Assembly (NCBI RefSeq): GCF_026343335.1 | Contig: NZ_JAPELX010000001.1 | Coordinates: 7,254,001 to 7,318,000, forward strand | Length of the DNA stretch: 64,000 bases | From: Streptomyces sp. NBC_00078 | GTDB lineage: Bacteria > Actinomycetota > Actinomycetes > Streptomycetales > Streptomycetaceae | Direction of reading: 5' to 3' | Shown here: piece after piece, positions 7,513-16,827 of the stretch | Position numbering within the stretch: position 1 is the first letter of the stretch | Layout: every line of letters begins with the position of its first letter | The notes under the pieces: generated by a model | The model's database searches: none | What the model was told of the DNA's origin: nothing | What the model saw: the letters and a program-made list of their open reading frames with translations, nothing else | Position numbers and translations under genes: made by a program

Positions 7513-10490
7513 TGCTCGGCTCCTTCCGGGAGGTGGTTCTGGTCATGCGGGTCATTGGTCGCGGGCCGGTGGCCGGCACCGCTGTCGCGGTGTGCCCGCT
7601 CCACGGCCGCCTCGAACTCGTCCAGCGCGTCCCGCACGGCAGCAGCGTCGGCGAGCCGCGGGGCCTGCCGTGCCGCCTGCTGGCCGGCGTCGACGGTCGT
7701 ACGGAGCGTGGCACCGCGGACGCGGCGGCGCAGAGGTCGGGGGGAGTCGTCTCCGGGGGGAGCCGGAGCGGTCCCGGCCTGGGCGGACGGCGTTGTCGCA
7801 CCTGGCCGGACCTGGGAAGACGATACCGGTTCGGCAAGCCCGTTCTGCCCGGCGGGGGCTGAATCGCCGGACCGACCGTGACTCGGACCCGCGGCGGCCT
7901 CGGCACGAGCTTGCGGCACGAAGGGGGTCGCCCCGGCCCCTGACACCCCACCGAAGCCGGCACCCGCGACGGCGCCGGGGGTTTCCGGGGTCGGGCCCGC
8001 GGCGGCATCGGCCGTTGTCGGTGTCCGGCGCGCGGTGGTGCCGCGGGCTTCCGGGGCCGGGCCCGTGGTGGTGCCGGCGCGTGCCGGCGCCGGGTCCGGT
8101 GTCGCGACGGGGGTTGTCGCGTCCGTGCTCGTGGCCGGGCCCGTGGATGGTGGGTCCGCGGGGGTCTCCCGGCGGGGCACCCGGCGCGGGAGCGGGCTGG
8201 GCCGGCCGTCGAGGCCGGTGTCGTGCGGCCACCCGGTGGCCTCCTCGCCGGTGGCGGACGGCCGGGGCCCGGAGACGGGCCCGGTCAGCGGCGAAGCACC
8301 AAAACGGTCGGCGCCGGCACCCCAACTTGCCGCCTTCCGCCCCGTGGAACCGGCGGGCTCGGCGAGGTCGGCCGGGTTGTCGTACGCGCCCGCCGAGAAC
8401 GCGAAGCCGGCCGAGCCGTCCGCACCTCCCGCGGGACCCGTCGGGCCGGGAAGCTCGGAGCGCCTCCCGGCCGCGGGGCCGGCGGAGACGGCCATCGGGC
8501 TCATCGCCAGCAGCAGCGACGACGGCACCGTCACCTCCGCCGTCATACCGCCGCCCGGCGTGCGGGACAGTTCGACGGCGATGTCCCAGCGGCGCGCAAG
8601 GCTGCCGACCACGAACAGGCCGAGCACCTTCGTCGGCACCACGTCCAGCCGCTCGCGGCGGATCAGTCGCGCGTTCTCCTCGGCGAGCCGCTCGGGGCTC
8701 ATGCCCAGGCCGTGGTCGGAGACCACGATGGACGCGCCGCCGGCATGCATCGTGTCCGCGCCGGAGGTGTCGCGCACGTACACCTCGACCGGGCTGCCCT
8801 CGGGCGAGAACGACACGGCGTTCTCCAGGAGCTCGGCCACCATCAGCGTCAGGTCGCCGATGATGTCGGGCTCCACCATGACCTCGGTGCGGGCGTGCAG
8901 CCGCACCCGCTGGAAGCCCTCGATCTGGCCGAGCGCGGCGCGTACGACGTTGGTGAGGGCCGTGGGGCCGGAGTCGAGGACCGTCTCGCGGATGCCGGCG
9001 AGCAGCATCAGACTGTCGGCGTTGCGGCGCAGACGGACGGCGATGTGGTCGATCGAGTAGAGGCGCTCCAGCAGCGCGGGGTCGGTCTCGCCGCGCTCCA
9101 CCGCGTCGATCAACGCGAGTTGACGGGCCGTCAGGTTGCTGACGCGGCGGCCGACGTTGCCGAACATCTCGGCGATGTTGCGGCGGCTGAGCACCTGCCG
9201 CTCCAGCAGGGCGACCGCGGTGGTCTGCACCCGGTTGATCACCTCGGCCAGCTCGCCGATCTCGTCGCGCGCGGTGACCGGCATCTCGCGCAGCTTCGGC
9301 GCGCTGTCGTCCTCGGCGTCGTCGTCGGCCACCCGCGCCAGCTCGCGCCCCGCCACGTCGGCGACCTCCTGGGCGGCGCCGGTGAGCGCCTGCACCGGCC
9401 GCACGACCGAGCGGCGCACCAGCACCGAGAAGGCGAGCCAGAGGACGAACCCGAGCAGGGCCGCGGCCAGCAGCAGGCCCGCGCGCCACCAGGCGCTCGT
9501 CGACGCGCTGTCGGCACCGTCGGCGATCTGGTGGATGAGCGACGAGGTGATCTTCAGCCGGCTCTCCGCCTGCTGCGGATAGGCGGGGTAGTCGTTCAGA
9601 GCCTGCTGGAAGGCGGCCTTGATCTCCGCCGGCGTGGTCGCCTGCAGGGTGCTGGGAGCGACCTGGAGCTCGGCGTAGGCCTCGGTGATGGCCCGCTGGT
9701 AGCTGGTGTGCTCGATGCCGGCGAGTTCGTCTGCCTGCTGCTCGGTGCCGAAGCGGGCGAAGCGCTCGGACTGGCTCATGTAGAGCTGGTACGCGCCCAC
9801 GGCGGTGGTGAACTCGATCAGCGCGTTGGTGTCGCCGGTCGTCGCGGAGAACACGCCGGTCTCGAAGGAGCCGTGCGCGGCGTCGGCGCGCAGCAGGGAG
9901 TCCAGCAGGTTGCCGGTGAAGGTGGCGGCCAGCTCCGCGTTGCGGTCCAGGCCGAGACCGTCGATCACGGTCCTGGTGGCGTTGTCGTAGGCGGGGTCGA
10001 TGTTGGTCGCGGGCAGATAGCTCTGCTCGACCGTCCCGCGCAGGCTGGTGAGGCCCTCGACCTCCTTCAGCGCCTGCGCCTCGCCGTCCGGCAGGGCGTC
10101 GCCGAAGGCGTCGCGCACCTTCGCGATCCGCGCGTCGACCGCGTCCTGGGACTTGCGGTAGGCGGAGAGGGTGGACCTGACACCGCGGCCTCCGGCCTCG
10201 TAGCGCACGGAGAGCAGGACCGCCAGCTGGTGCTCGCTCTCCACCTCGTTGACCAGCGACGCCACCTGCTCGCTGTTGCGCACCAGGTCAGCCGCGGACG
10301 CCGCGTCCCGCGCCTGGCCCACCTGGTCGGCGATGAGGTAGGAGAGCAGCGTGGCCACGACGGCCAGGGGTACGCCGACCAGGAGGTTCAGCTTGCGCCG
10401 GAAGGGCCATCGGTCGGCGAAGCCTCGTATGCCACCCCTGAGTGGCGACGGGGCCGGCCGGGCCGGCGCGTCCACCTCGGTCGTGGACAC
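7509..10490 (-). CDS. cvnA: Conservon sensor-kinase-like protein CvnA (first conservon)
   Basis: 993 residues from GTG 10490, with GAAGGAGG directly upstream. The open frame runs further upstream to 10610 without protein character. Order: cytosolic tail, TM helix near residue 38, large extracellular nitrate/nitrite-sensing-type helical domain to about 330, second TM, HAMP, dimerisation helix with SIDHIAVRLRRNADSLMLL, and GHKL ATPase (N box ELLENAVSFSPEG, G box DHGLGMSPE). About 330 residues of Pro/Ala/Gly-rich disordered tail follow. It is the membrane sensor of the conservon. There is no adjacent response regulator, consistent with signalling to CvnB-D instead. Confidence 0.93.
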   Translation of the reverse strand: MSTTEVDAPARPAPSPLRGGIRGFADRWPFRRKLNLLVGVPLAVVATLLSYLIADQVGQARDAASAADLVRNSEQVASLVNEVESEHQLAVLLSVRYEAGGRGVRSTLSAYRKSQDAVDARIAKVRDAFGDALPDGEAQALKEVEGLTSLRGTVEQSYLPATNIDPAYDNATRTVIDGLGLDRNAELAATFTGNLLDSLLRADAAHGSFETGVFSATTGDTNALIEFTTAVGAYQLYMSQSERFARFGTEQQADELAGIEHTSYQRAITEAYAELQVAPSTLQATTPAEIKAAFQQALNDYPAYPQQAESRLKITSSLIHQIADGADSASTSAWWRAGLLLAAALLGFVLWLAFSVLVRRSVVRPVQALTGAAQEVADVAGRELARVADDDAEDDSAPKLREMPVTARDEIGELAEVINRVQTTAVALLERQVLSRRNIAEMFGNVGRRVSNLTARQLALIDAVERGETDPALLERLYSIDHIAVRLRRNADSLMLLAGIRETVLDSGPTALTNVVRAALGQIEGFQRVRLHARTEVMVEPDIIGDLTLMVAELLENAVSFSPEGSPVEVYVRDTSGADTMHAGGASIVVSDHGLGMSPERLAEENARLIRRERLDVVPTKVLGLFVVGSLARRWDIAVELSRTPGGGMTAEVTVPSSLLLAMSPMAVSAGPAAGRRSELPGPTGPAGGADGSAGFAFSAGAYDNPADLAEPAGSTGRKAASWGAGADRFGASPLTGPVSGPRPSATGEEATGWPHDTGLDGRPSPLPRRVPRRETPADPPSTGPATSTDATTPVATPDPAPARAGTTTGPAPEARGTTARRTPTTADAAAGPTPETPGAVAGAGFGGVSGAGATPFVPQARAEAAAGPSHGRSGDSAPAGQNGLAEPVSSSQVRPGATTPSAQAGTAPAPPGDDSPRPLRRRVRGATLRTTVDAGQQAARQAPRLADAAAVRDALDEFEAAVERAHRDSGAGHRPATNDPHDQNHLPEGAEQ

Positions 10491-10839
10491 CGGGCCTCCT
10501 TCATGGGGGGTCTCATCGCGCGCGAGCACGCGGATGACCGATTCTGATCGCTGAAAACGGTGGCGCGATGACACCGAGCGGCCCCCGTGTACCGCTATGA
10601 CCGACGTCAACTGCGGTGAGACTACCGCCTCATTGAACGATCAAGCACGTCGCCCTGCGTCAAGAATCCGTTACAAAGCGACCCCGGATCCGTTCCCTTC
10701 TGTTCACACTGAATTCACAACTGATCACGCATTGAGGCCAATTGGTGACCCGGCTGCTCTTGACTGAATAAGAACGCGCTGGATTGGATCAGTGTCAGAG
10801 ATTGCTTCTCATCTGTCCCCAGAGTCCGGAACGGGAATC
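10491..10839. other. Divergent intergenic region between cvnA and the solute-binding gene
   Basis: 349 bases, more AT-rich than the rest of the window (for example around 10670-10750). No gene is supported. An ORF start at 10792 exists but lies too close to the likely promoter, and a better start for the lipoprotein is at 10840. The region probably holds promoters for both flanking genes. Confidence 0.5.
10760..10789 (+). promoter_or_regulatory. Putative housekeeping-type promoter for the solute-binding gene
   Basis: TTGACT at 10760-10765 and TTGGAT at 10784-10789 with an 18-base spacer, in an AT-rich stretch. Transcription would begin near 10797, leaving a short leader before the GTG at 10840. 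The -10 match is weak. Confidence 0.35.
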
Positions 10840-11799
10840 GTGACTTCCAAAGCCCCACGCCCCAGGTCCATCAGGAGCTATTCCGCGGCGGCCGTCGCGC
10901 TCGTCGCGACCACGGCCCTGCTGGCGGGATGTGGCTCCTCCGACGGCAACAAGTCCTCCGACCCGCTCCAGGGAGGGAAGTCCGACGGCAAGACCGTGGT
11001 CGTCGGATCGAACAACTTCGCCGAGAGCATCCTGATCGCCGACATCTACGGCGAGGCCCTGAAGGCCAAGGGAGTCAAGGTCACCTACAAGCCGAACATC
11101 GGCAGCCGCGAGACCACGTACGGGCTGCTGAAGAACGGCTCCATCACCGTGCTGCCCGAGTACAACGGCGCGCTGCTGGCCTACCTCGACCCCAAGTCGA
11201 CGCCGAAGACGGTCGAGGCCACGACGGCCGCGATCGAGGCCAAGCTGGACTCCAAGCTGACGCTCCTCGACCCCGCGTCCGCGCAGAACAAGGACTCGGT
11301 CACGCTGAACAAGGCCACGGCCGACAAGTACAAGCTGACCGCCCAGTCCAGCATCGCGGACCTCAAGGACATCGCGAAGGACCTGACCATAGGCGCCTCG
11401 CCGGAGTTCCAGACCCGGCAGCAGGGCCTGGTGGGCCTGAAGTCCGTGTACGGCCTGGACTTCGAGAGCTTCAAGCCGCTGGACGCGGGCGGTCCGCTGA
11501 CCCAGGCGGCGCTGACGAAGAACACCGTGCAGGCCGCGGACCTCTTCACCACCGACCCGACCATCCTCAAGGAGAAGCACGTCGTCCTCCAGGACCCGAA
11601 GAACCTCTTCGGCTTCGAGAACGTGCAGCCGCTGGTCTACAAGAGCGGTCTGTCCTCGGAGGGCGTCGCCGCACTGAACGCGGTCTCCGCCAAGCTCGAC
11701 ACCAAGGCCATGCAGGACCTGGACTCCCAGGTGCAGCTGGAGAGCAAGGACCCGCTGGACGTCGCCAAGGCCTGGCTGAAGACGGTGGGCCTCGGCTGA
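10840..11799 (+). CDS. opuCC: OpuC-type osmoprotectant-binding lipoprotein
   Basis: 319 residues. The signal peptide ends in the lipobox LLAGC near residue 31, so the mature protein is lipid-anchored outside the membrane. The body is an OpuAC/ProX-like substrate-binding fold (VVVGSNNFAESILIADIYGE, NIGSRETTYGLLKNG, LPEYNGALLAYLD, FTTDPTILKEKHVVLQDPKN). I chose GTG 10840 over 10792 because it gives a normal-length signal peptide. It is the best candidate binding protein for the importer at 3362-5876 despite being transcribed separately. A long hairpin follows the stop. Confidence 0.9.
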   Translation: MTSKAPRPRSIRSYSAAAVALVATTALLAGCGSSDGNKSSDPLQGGKSDGKTVVVGSNNFAESILIADIYGEALKAKGVKVTYKPNIGSRETTYGLLKNGSITVLPEYNGALLAYLDPKSTPKTVEATTAAIEAKLDSKLTLLDPASAQNKDSVTLNKATADKYKLTAQSSIADLKDIAKDLTIGASPEFQTRQQGLVGLKSVYGLDFESFKPLDAGGPLTQAALTKNTVQAADLFTTDPTILKEKHVVLQDPKNLFGFENVQPLVYKSGLSSEGVAALNAVSAKLDTKAMQDLDSQVQLESKDPLDVAKAWLKTVGLG

Positions 11800-11829
11800 T
11801 CCGACGTCCCTGGACGATCTCCGGCACAC

Positions 11830-11870
11830 CGGCGCGGGTGCCCCCTCCGTGAGAGGGGGCACCCGCGCCG
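11830..11870. terminator. Strong hairpin terminator after the solute-binding gene
   Basis: Perfect 18-bp inverted repeat (11830-11847 with 11853-11870) with a 5-base loop, followed by a mildly T-rich stretch. It separates the plus-strand lipoprotein gene from the convergent cvnD and can serve both. Confidence 0.87.
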
Positions 11871-11900
11871 TCGTTGCCCTGCTCGGTGTCAGGAACCGGT

Positions 11901-12476
11901 TCAGCCCTGCTGGGCTGCGATCAACTGGTCGATCAGAGCGATCAGCACGTCCCGCGACGACTCCCGCTCGCGCGCGTCGCACAGCAGGACCTGGACGTGG
12001 TCCGGGAGGGCGAGGGCCTCGCGGATCTCGTCGGGCGGGTAGGGATGGTCGCCGTAGAAGCCGTTGACGCCGACGACGAAGGGGATGCCCCGGCGTTCGA
12101 AGAAGTCGATGGCCGCGAAGCTGGTGTCCGGGCGGCGCACGTCGATGAGGACGACCGCGCCGAGGGCGCCCAGGGCGAGGTCGTTCCACATGAACCAGAA
12201 CCGCTGCTGGCCGGGGGTGCCGAAGAGATAGAGGACCAGGTCGCGGCTGACGGTGATGCGGCCGAAGTCCAGGGCCACGGTGGTGGCCTGCTTCTCCTCG
12301 ATGCCGTCGACGTCGTCGACGCCGAGGCCGGCCGCGGTCAGGCGTTCCTCCGTGCGCAGCGGGGCGATTTCGCTGACCGAGCCGACCATGGTGGTCTTGC
12401 CGACGCCGAAGCCCCCGGCGATGAGTATCTTCACCGTGTCGGGCGCCGCCCGGGTGATGGCGTCAGAGCCGGTCAA
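11901..12476 (-). CDS. cvnD: Conservon small GTPase CvnD (second conservon)
   Basis: 191 residues: Walker A GGFGVGKTTM near residue 23, switch II LFGTPGQQRFWFMW, and VGVNGFYG at the specificity-loop position. Compared with the first CvnD it lacks the long Pro-rich N-terminus. The start is TTG 12476, overlapping cvnC by 14 bases, exactly the overlap seen in the first conservon. That suggests conserved translational coupling despite the weak start codon. Confidence 0.92.
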   Translation of the reverse strand: MTGSDAITRAAPDTVKILIAGGFGVGKTTMVGSVSEIAPLRTEERLTAAGLGVDDVDGIEEKQATTVALDFGRITVSRDLVLYLFGTPGQQRFWFMWNDLALGALGAVVLIDVRRPDTSFAAIDFFERRGIPFVVGVNGFYGDHPYPPDEIREALALPDHVQVLLCDARERESSRDVLIALIDQLIAAQQG

Positions 12477-12819
12477 GGCCGTCCCTCACTTTCTGCAGCA
12501 GGTCCGGATCCGGATTGCAGGAGACGGGGTGCGGAGGGCGGGCGGTGATGCGGCCCGTCTCCAGGAGATCGCAGAGCATGATCACCACCACGCTCACCGG
12601 CAGGTCCAGCAGCGCGGCGAGTTCCGCGACGGCGATCGGCTCGCCGCAGCGGCGCAGGATGCGCTGGTGCTCAGGCTGCGGGCGGGTGGCCGAGGTCGGC
12701 GGCGGGTCCACCGCGGTCACCGTCGTGATGAGCGTGAAGTCGGCGCGGCTGGGCCGGGTACGTCCGCCGGTCAGTGCGAACAGTCGTACAAGACGGCCTG
12801 CCGTGTCGCCAGAGCTCAC
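12463..12819 (-). CDS. cvnC: Conservon DUF742 protein CvnC (second conservon)
   Basis: 118 residues with the DUF742 core (RLVRLFALTGGRT, then EPIAVAELAALLDLPVSVV and LLETGRITARPP). GTG 12819 starts one base after the cvnB stop. Sequence similarity to the first CvnC is modest, so the two conservons are old paralogues, not a recent duplication. Confidence 0.92.
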   Translation of the reverse strand: MSSGDTAGRLVRLFALTGGRTRPSRADFTLITTVTAVDPPPTSATRPQPEHQRILRRCGEPIAVAELAALLDLPVSVVVIMLCDLLETGRITARPPHPVSCNPDPDLLQKVRDGLDRL

Positions 12820-12820
12820 C

Positions 12821-13252
12821 TCACGCGCCGGACTCGGCGGTCGGGCCGAGGCCCGCCCGCGGCGCCGCGCTGAGGTGCTCGCCGATCTTCTTCACCAGCA
12901 TGTTCATCTGGTACGCCACCACGCCCACGTCCGCGCCCTGGCTGGTGAGGACGACAAGGTGGGCGCCCGGGCCGGCCGAGGTCAGTATCAGATAGCCGTG
13001 CGCCATCTCGATCAGCGCCTGGCGCACCGGGCCGCCGCGGAAGTCCATGCTGACGCCCTTGCTCAGGCTCATCAGCCCCGACGCGGTAGCCGCCAGCCGC
13101 TCGGCGTCGTCGCGCAGGAACCCGGTGGACCTGCTGACGACCAGTCCGTCCTCGGAGAGCACGACGGCGTGGTTCACCTCGGCGACCCGCTCGACGAGTC
13201 CGGTCAGCAGCTGGTCGAGCTGGGTGTGGGTGGCGGGGATGGGGCGTGTCAT
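12821..13252 (-). CDS. cvnB: Conservon roadblock/LC7 protein CvnB (second conservon)
   Basis: 143 residues: roadblock fold from LDQLLTGLVERVAEVNHAVVLSEDG to VGVVAYQMNMLVKKIGEHL. It partners CvnA and CvnD. ATG 13252 lies 15 bases after the cvnA stop. Confidence 0.93.
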   Translation of the reverse strand: MTRPIPATHTQLDQLLTGLVERVAEVNHAVVLSEDGLVVSRSTGFLRDDAERLAATASGLMSLSKGVSMDFRGGPVRQALIEMAHGYLILTSAGPGAHLVVLTSQGADVGVVAYQMNMLVKKIGEHLSAAPRAGLGPTAESGA

Positions 13253-13267
13253 GGCGGTGTTCCTTCG

Positions 13268-15658
13268 TCAGCGGTCGGCGGGCGGTGTCGAGGACGGGGG
13301 TCCCCCCGCTCTGGCGCGGTCGAGAGCGGGGGAGGTGGTGCCTTCGGTGGGGAGGTGCGCATCCGGTTCCCGAGACACGGGTGCTTCCTCCTGGTCGTTC
13401 TGCTTCTCCGCGTCGTCGTCCCGCGCCCGGAGCGTGCCCCGCTGGAAACCGGCGAGCGAGGCCGCGGCCCGTTCCGCGGTGAACTCCTCGGCGTGGCCGT
13501 TGTGTTCGTCACCGGCGGGTTCCTCGCGCAGTTCGACGGCCAGACTGGTCTGGGGCACGCGGCGCGGGAGCGGGGCGACACCTTCGCGCCGGGCCGAGGA
13601 CGCGAGGGTGGGAGCGGGAGCGGGGACGGTGCGGGCGGGGGCGGCTGGGCCCGGCTCCCGCACGGGCTCCGCGGGCTGCTCCCCGGTGGCCGGCTCCGCC
13701 GCAGCGGAGGAGTCGCCGGCCGCCGGCGACTCCCGTACGACGATCTCGTGCGGGAGCAGCACGATCGCCGTCGTGCCGCCGTACGGCGACGGGCGCAGTG
13801 TGACCGCGATGCCGTGCCGGGTGGCGAGGCGGGCGATCACGAACATGCCGAGCCTGAGGTCGTCGGCCAGCGCCACCACGTCGAACTGCGGCTCCACCGC
13901 CAACTGGGCGTTGAAGGAGGCGTAGTCCTCCTCGGACATGCCGAGACCGCGGTCCTCGACCTCCACGGCCAGGCCCTTGGCCACCAGTGCGGCGCGCACC
14001 GCGACGGGGGCAGGCGCGGGCGAGTACACGGTCGCGTTGTCGATCAGCTCGGCCAGCAGGTGGATCACGTCGGCCACCGCGGGCGGCGCCACATACACGT
14101 CCTCGTCGGTGTGCACCTCGACCCGCTGGTACTCGGCGACCTCGCCGACGGCGCTGCGCAGGATGTCGACCAGCGCGACCGGCTCACGCCAGCTGCGCCT
14201 GGGCTGCTCGCCGCTGATGATGACCAGGTTCTCCTCGTAGCGGCGCAACTGGCTGGCCGTGGAGTCCAGTTCGTACAGGCCGCTCAGGACGTCCGGGTCG
14301 GAGTGCCGGCGCTCCAGCGCGTCGAGCTTGGTGAGCTGCAGGTTGATCAGGTTCTGGCTCTGCCGGGCGATGCCCAGGATGACCTTCTGGAAACCGCGCC
14401 GGGTGTCGGCGAGTTCGACCGCGGTGTGCACCGCCGTGCGCTGCGCCTTGTTGAACGCCCGTGCCACCTGCCCGAGTTCGTCACCGCCGTAGTCCAGCGG
14501 CGGGGCCGCGAGGTCCGCGTCGACCGTCTCGCCCCGGTCGAGGCGGGCCACGACGTCCGGCAGCCGTTCCTCGGCCAGGCTCAGGGTGGCCTCCCTGAGG
14601 CCGCGCAGCCGCCGGGACAGGGAGCGGGTGATCCGCCAGGACATGCCCACGCACAGCAGCAGGGCGATCAGCCCGCCCGCGCTGAGCGAGGCGGCGGTGA
14701 GCAGCAGGTTGTCGGCCTTGTCGGCGCTGTCGTCGAGCAGAGCGGACGTCTGGCCGTCGATCAGCCGCGCGTACTGGTCGCCGACCTTGTCGAACGCGGC
14801 GGCCCACGCCCTGCGCCTCTGCGCGTCGGGCAGCGCGACCCTGCCGTCGGTGGCTGACGGCCGGCCAGCGAGCACCTGGTCCTCGATGCCCTGCAGGGTC
14901 TGCCACTCCGGGCTCTGCAGAATCCGCGCGGTCTGCGTCTTGGCGCTGCCGCTCAGCGCGGGGACGATCTGGTCCTGGACGAGCCAGCGCCGGGTGTCGA
15001 CCAGCTGGGCGAACGCGCTCCAATCCTTCTCGCCCAGATGCCCGGACGGCCAGGCCATGGTGAGCTGCGCGTCCTCCTGGGAGACCAGCTCCGCCGCGTG
15101 CTCCAGGGCGACCAGCGGGCCGGCCTGCGAGGTGAGGTCGCCGTCGTCGACCTGGGAGAGCTCCTGGAAGGCGTGGATCTGGTCGTCGATGATCGAGCTG
15201 TACTGGCCCAGCGCCTGCGCGGCGGTGATGTCGGTGGGGTCGTCCACCTGGCCCCGGTAGTACTCCAGGCTGCCGACCGAACCGAGAACGGAGTACAGCC
15301 GGTCCGAGATGCGCGCGGGTGCCTTGTTGATCGCGTCGGTCTGTCCGACCAGCTTCGCGACCGCCTTGTCGGTCTCCTCGCGCTGCGCCTGCAGTGCGGC
15401 CCGGGAGCCGTGCGGGTCGGCCAGCCAGGCCGCCGACAGAGTGCGCTCCTGCTGCAGCGCGAGCGTCGCGTCGGTGCCCATGGCGCCGGTCGACCGGCTC
15501 AGCTGGGTCTGACCGCGCAGTCGTAGCCCCTCGTCGAACATCTGCTTGGTCGTGATGCCCCACATGGTGGCGAGGGTGACGCCGGGCACCAGGGCCAGCA
15601 GGATCAGGGAGAGACGTATGGAGCCGAGACGGCGCCGGGCACCTGTCCGTTCAGACAT
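13268..15658 (-). CDS. cvnA: Conservon sensor-kinase-like protein CvnA (second conservon)
   Basis: 796 residues from ATG 15658 (AGGA 6 bases upstream). Order: TM near residues 13-33, extracellular helical sensing domain, second TM near 320-345, HAMP, helical segment, and GHKL ATPase (N box ELIDNATVYSPAPAP, G box EDRGLGMSEED). A disordered acidic and Pro-rich tail ends the protein. In the dimerisation helix the expected LDHxxxRxRR pattern reads ELDSTASQLRRYEENL, so the His at that position is missing. That fits an ATP-binding scaffold more than a classical autokinase. The order cvnA-B-C-D is conserved. Confidence 0.92.
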   Translation of the reverse strand: MSERTGARRRLGSIRLSLILLALVPGVTLATMWGITTKQMFDEGLRLRGQTQLSRSTGAMGTDATLALQQERTLSAAWLADPHGSRAALQAQREETDKAVAKLVGQTDAINKAPARISDRLYSVLGSVGSLEYYRGQVDDPTDITAAQALGQYSSIIDDQIHAFQELSQVDDGDLTSQAGPLVALEHAAELVSQEDAQLTMAWPSGHLGEKDWSAFAQLVDTRRWLVQDQIVPALSGSAKTQTARILQSPEWQTLQGIEDQVLAGRPSATDGRVALPDAQRRRAWAAAFDKVGDQYARLIDGQTSALLDDSADKADNLLLTAASLSAGGLIALLLCVGMSWRITRSLSRRLRGLREATLSLAEERLPDVVARLDRGETVDADLAAPPLDYGGDELGQVARAFNKAQRTAVHTAVELADTRRGFQKVILGIARQSQNLINLQLTKLDALERRHSDPDVLSGLYELDSTASQLRRYEENLVIISGEQPRRSWREPVALVDILRSAVGEVAEYQRVEVHTDEDVYVAPPAVADVIHLLAELIDNATVYSPAPAPVAVRAALVAKGLAVEVEDRGLGMSEEDYASFNAQLAVEPQFDVVALADDLRLGMFVIARLATRHGIAVTLRPSPYGGTTAIVLLPHEIVVRESPAAGDSSAAAEPATGEQPAEPVREPGPAAPARTVPAPAPTLASSARREGVAPLPRRVPQTSLAVELREEPAGDEHNGHAEEFTAERAAASLAGFQRGTLRARDDDAEKQNDQEEAPVSREPDAHLPTEGTTSPALDRARAGGPPSSTPPADR

Positions 15659-15819
15659 CGTGGTCCTAGGCGATCAGCGGAAGAAAGGGGGAGAACACCG
15701 GGGGCGGGAGCGGGGAGAGAAGGGGTGCACAGGATGCTATCCGTACAAGTGACCGCACGCGCCACAGGTCTCCGAATCTTTCGAGACGTCGGTGTACGAA
15801 CTGTTGTGCCGTGTCCGGG

Positions 15820-16827
15820 TCAGCGCGTGCCGCGTGCCGCGAACCTGGCCACCGAGGCCACGTTCGTCCTGGTCACGAACGCCGGGCCGGTGAGCACGGG
15901 GGACACACCGCCGCCGCTGACGTTGCCGTTGGTCCGGTACAGCCACAGCGCGTCCACCGCGAGATAGCCCTGCAGATACGGCTGTTGATCTACGGCGAAC
16001 TGCACGTCACCGCTCTCGACCGCTTTCACCAGCTCCTGGTTCAGGTCGAAGGTGGCGACCCGGGCCCTGCTGCCGGACTGTCTCACCGACTTCACCGCGG
16101 TCAGCGCGAATTGGGCACCGAGCGTGACCACTTCGTCGATCGTCGGGTCCTGCCGCAGCCTGGCGGTGATGGCGGCGCCGGTCGCGTTCGCGTCGGTGCC
16201 CTCGACGTAGAGGTTCTCGGTGCTGCCGTCGAAGGTCTTCTTCACACCGGCGCAGCGGGCCTCCAGGCCGACGTTGCCGCGTTCGTGGATGACGCACAGT
16301 GCGTGCTTGGCCCTGAGGCCGTCCAGCTTGTCGCCGACCGCCCGGCCGGCCAGGCTCTCGTCCTCGCCGAAGAACTCCAGGATTCCCTCGGACCGCCAGG
16401 AGTCGATGCCCGAGTTGAGGCCGGCCACGGGTATCGCCGCCGCCTTGGCCGCGGCCACCGGACCCTTCATCGCCTGCGGCTTGGCGAGGGTCAGCGCGAT
16501 GCCGTCGACCTTCTGCCGGACCGCGTCCCGCACCAGCTCGGCCTGCCCCGCCGAGTCGGGGTCGTTGGCATACGTCAGGTCGATTCCGTCCTTCTCGGCG
16601 GCCGCCTCGGCGCCTTTGCGCACCAGGTTCCAGAAGGTGTCGCCGTCCGAGGCGTGCGTGACCAGGGCGACCTTGAGACGGCCGCCGCCCGCCCTGCCGA
16701 CGGTGTCCGCGGTGGAGTCGCTGCCGCCGGATCCGGAGCAGCCGGCCGCGAGCAGACAGACGACCGCGGCCAGGGCGGCGAGGCGCACGCGTCGGCGGGG
16801 GAGGGGAGGTGGGGGAGGAGTGTTCAT
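15820..16827 (-). CDS. Sugar/ribose-type ABC substrate-binding lipoprotein
   Basis: 335 residues from ATG 16827. The signal peptide has the lipobox LLAAGC near residue 30, followed by a Gly/Ser linker. The body is a type 1 periplasmic binding fold (VALVTHASDGDTFWNLVRKGAEAA, VDGIALTLAKPQAM, IPVAGLNSG, VTLGAQFALTAVK, ATFDLNQELVKAVESGDV, FAVDQQPYLQGYLAV), like ribose- or autoinducer-2-type binding proteins. No cognate ATPase or permease adjoins it, so it is an orphan or serves a distant transporter. It lies upstream of the second cvnA on the same strand with 161 bases between, so joint regulation is possible. Confidence 0.87.
   Translation of the reverse strand: MNTPPPPPLPRRRVRLAALAAVVCLLAAGCSGSGGSDSTADTVGRAGGGRLKVALVTHASDGDTFWNLVRKGAEAAAEKDGIDLTYANDPDSAGQAELVRDAVRQKVDGIALTLAKPQAMKGPVAAAKAAAIPVAGLNSGIDSWRSEGILEFFGEDESLAGRAVGDKLDGLRAKHALCVIHERGNVGLEARCAGVKKTFDGSTENLYVEGTDANATGAAITARLRQDPTIDEVVTLGAQFALTAVKSVRQSGSRARVATFDLNQELVKAVESGDVQFAVDQQPYLQGYLAVDALWLYRTNGNVSGGGVSPVLTGPAFVTRTNVASVARFAARGTR

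Noticed and set aside
8223..10547. 774-codon plus-strand open frame opposite cvnA
   Set aside because: Same reason: no recognisable protein, lies wholly on a real minus-strand gene.
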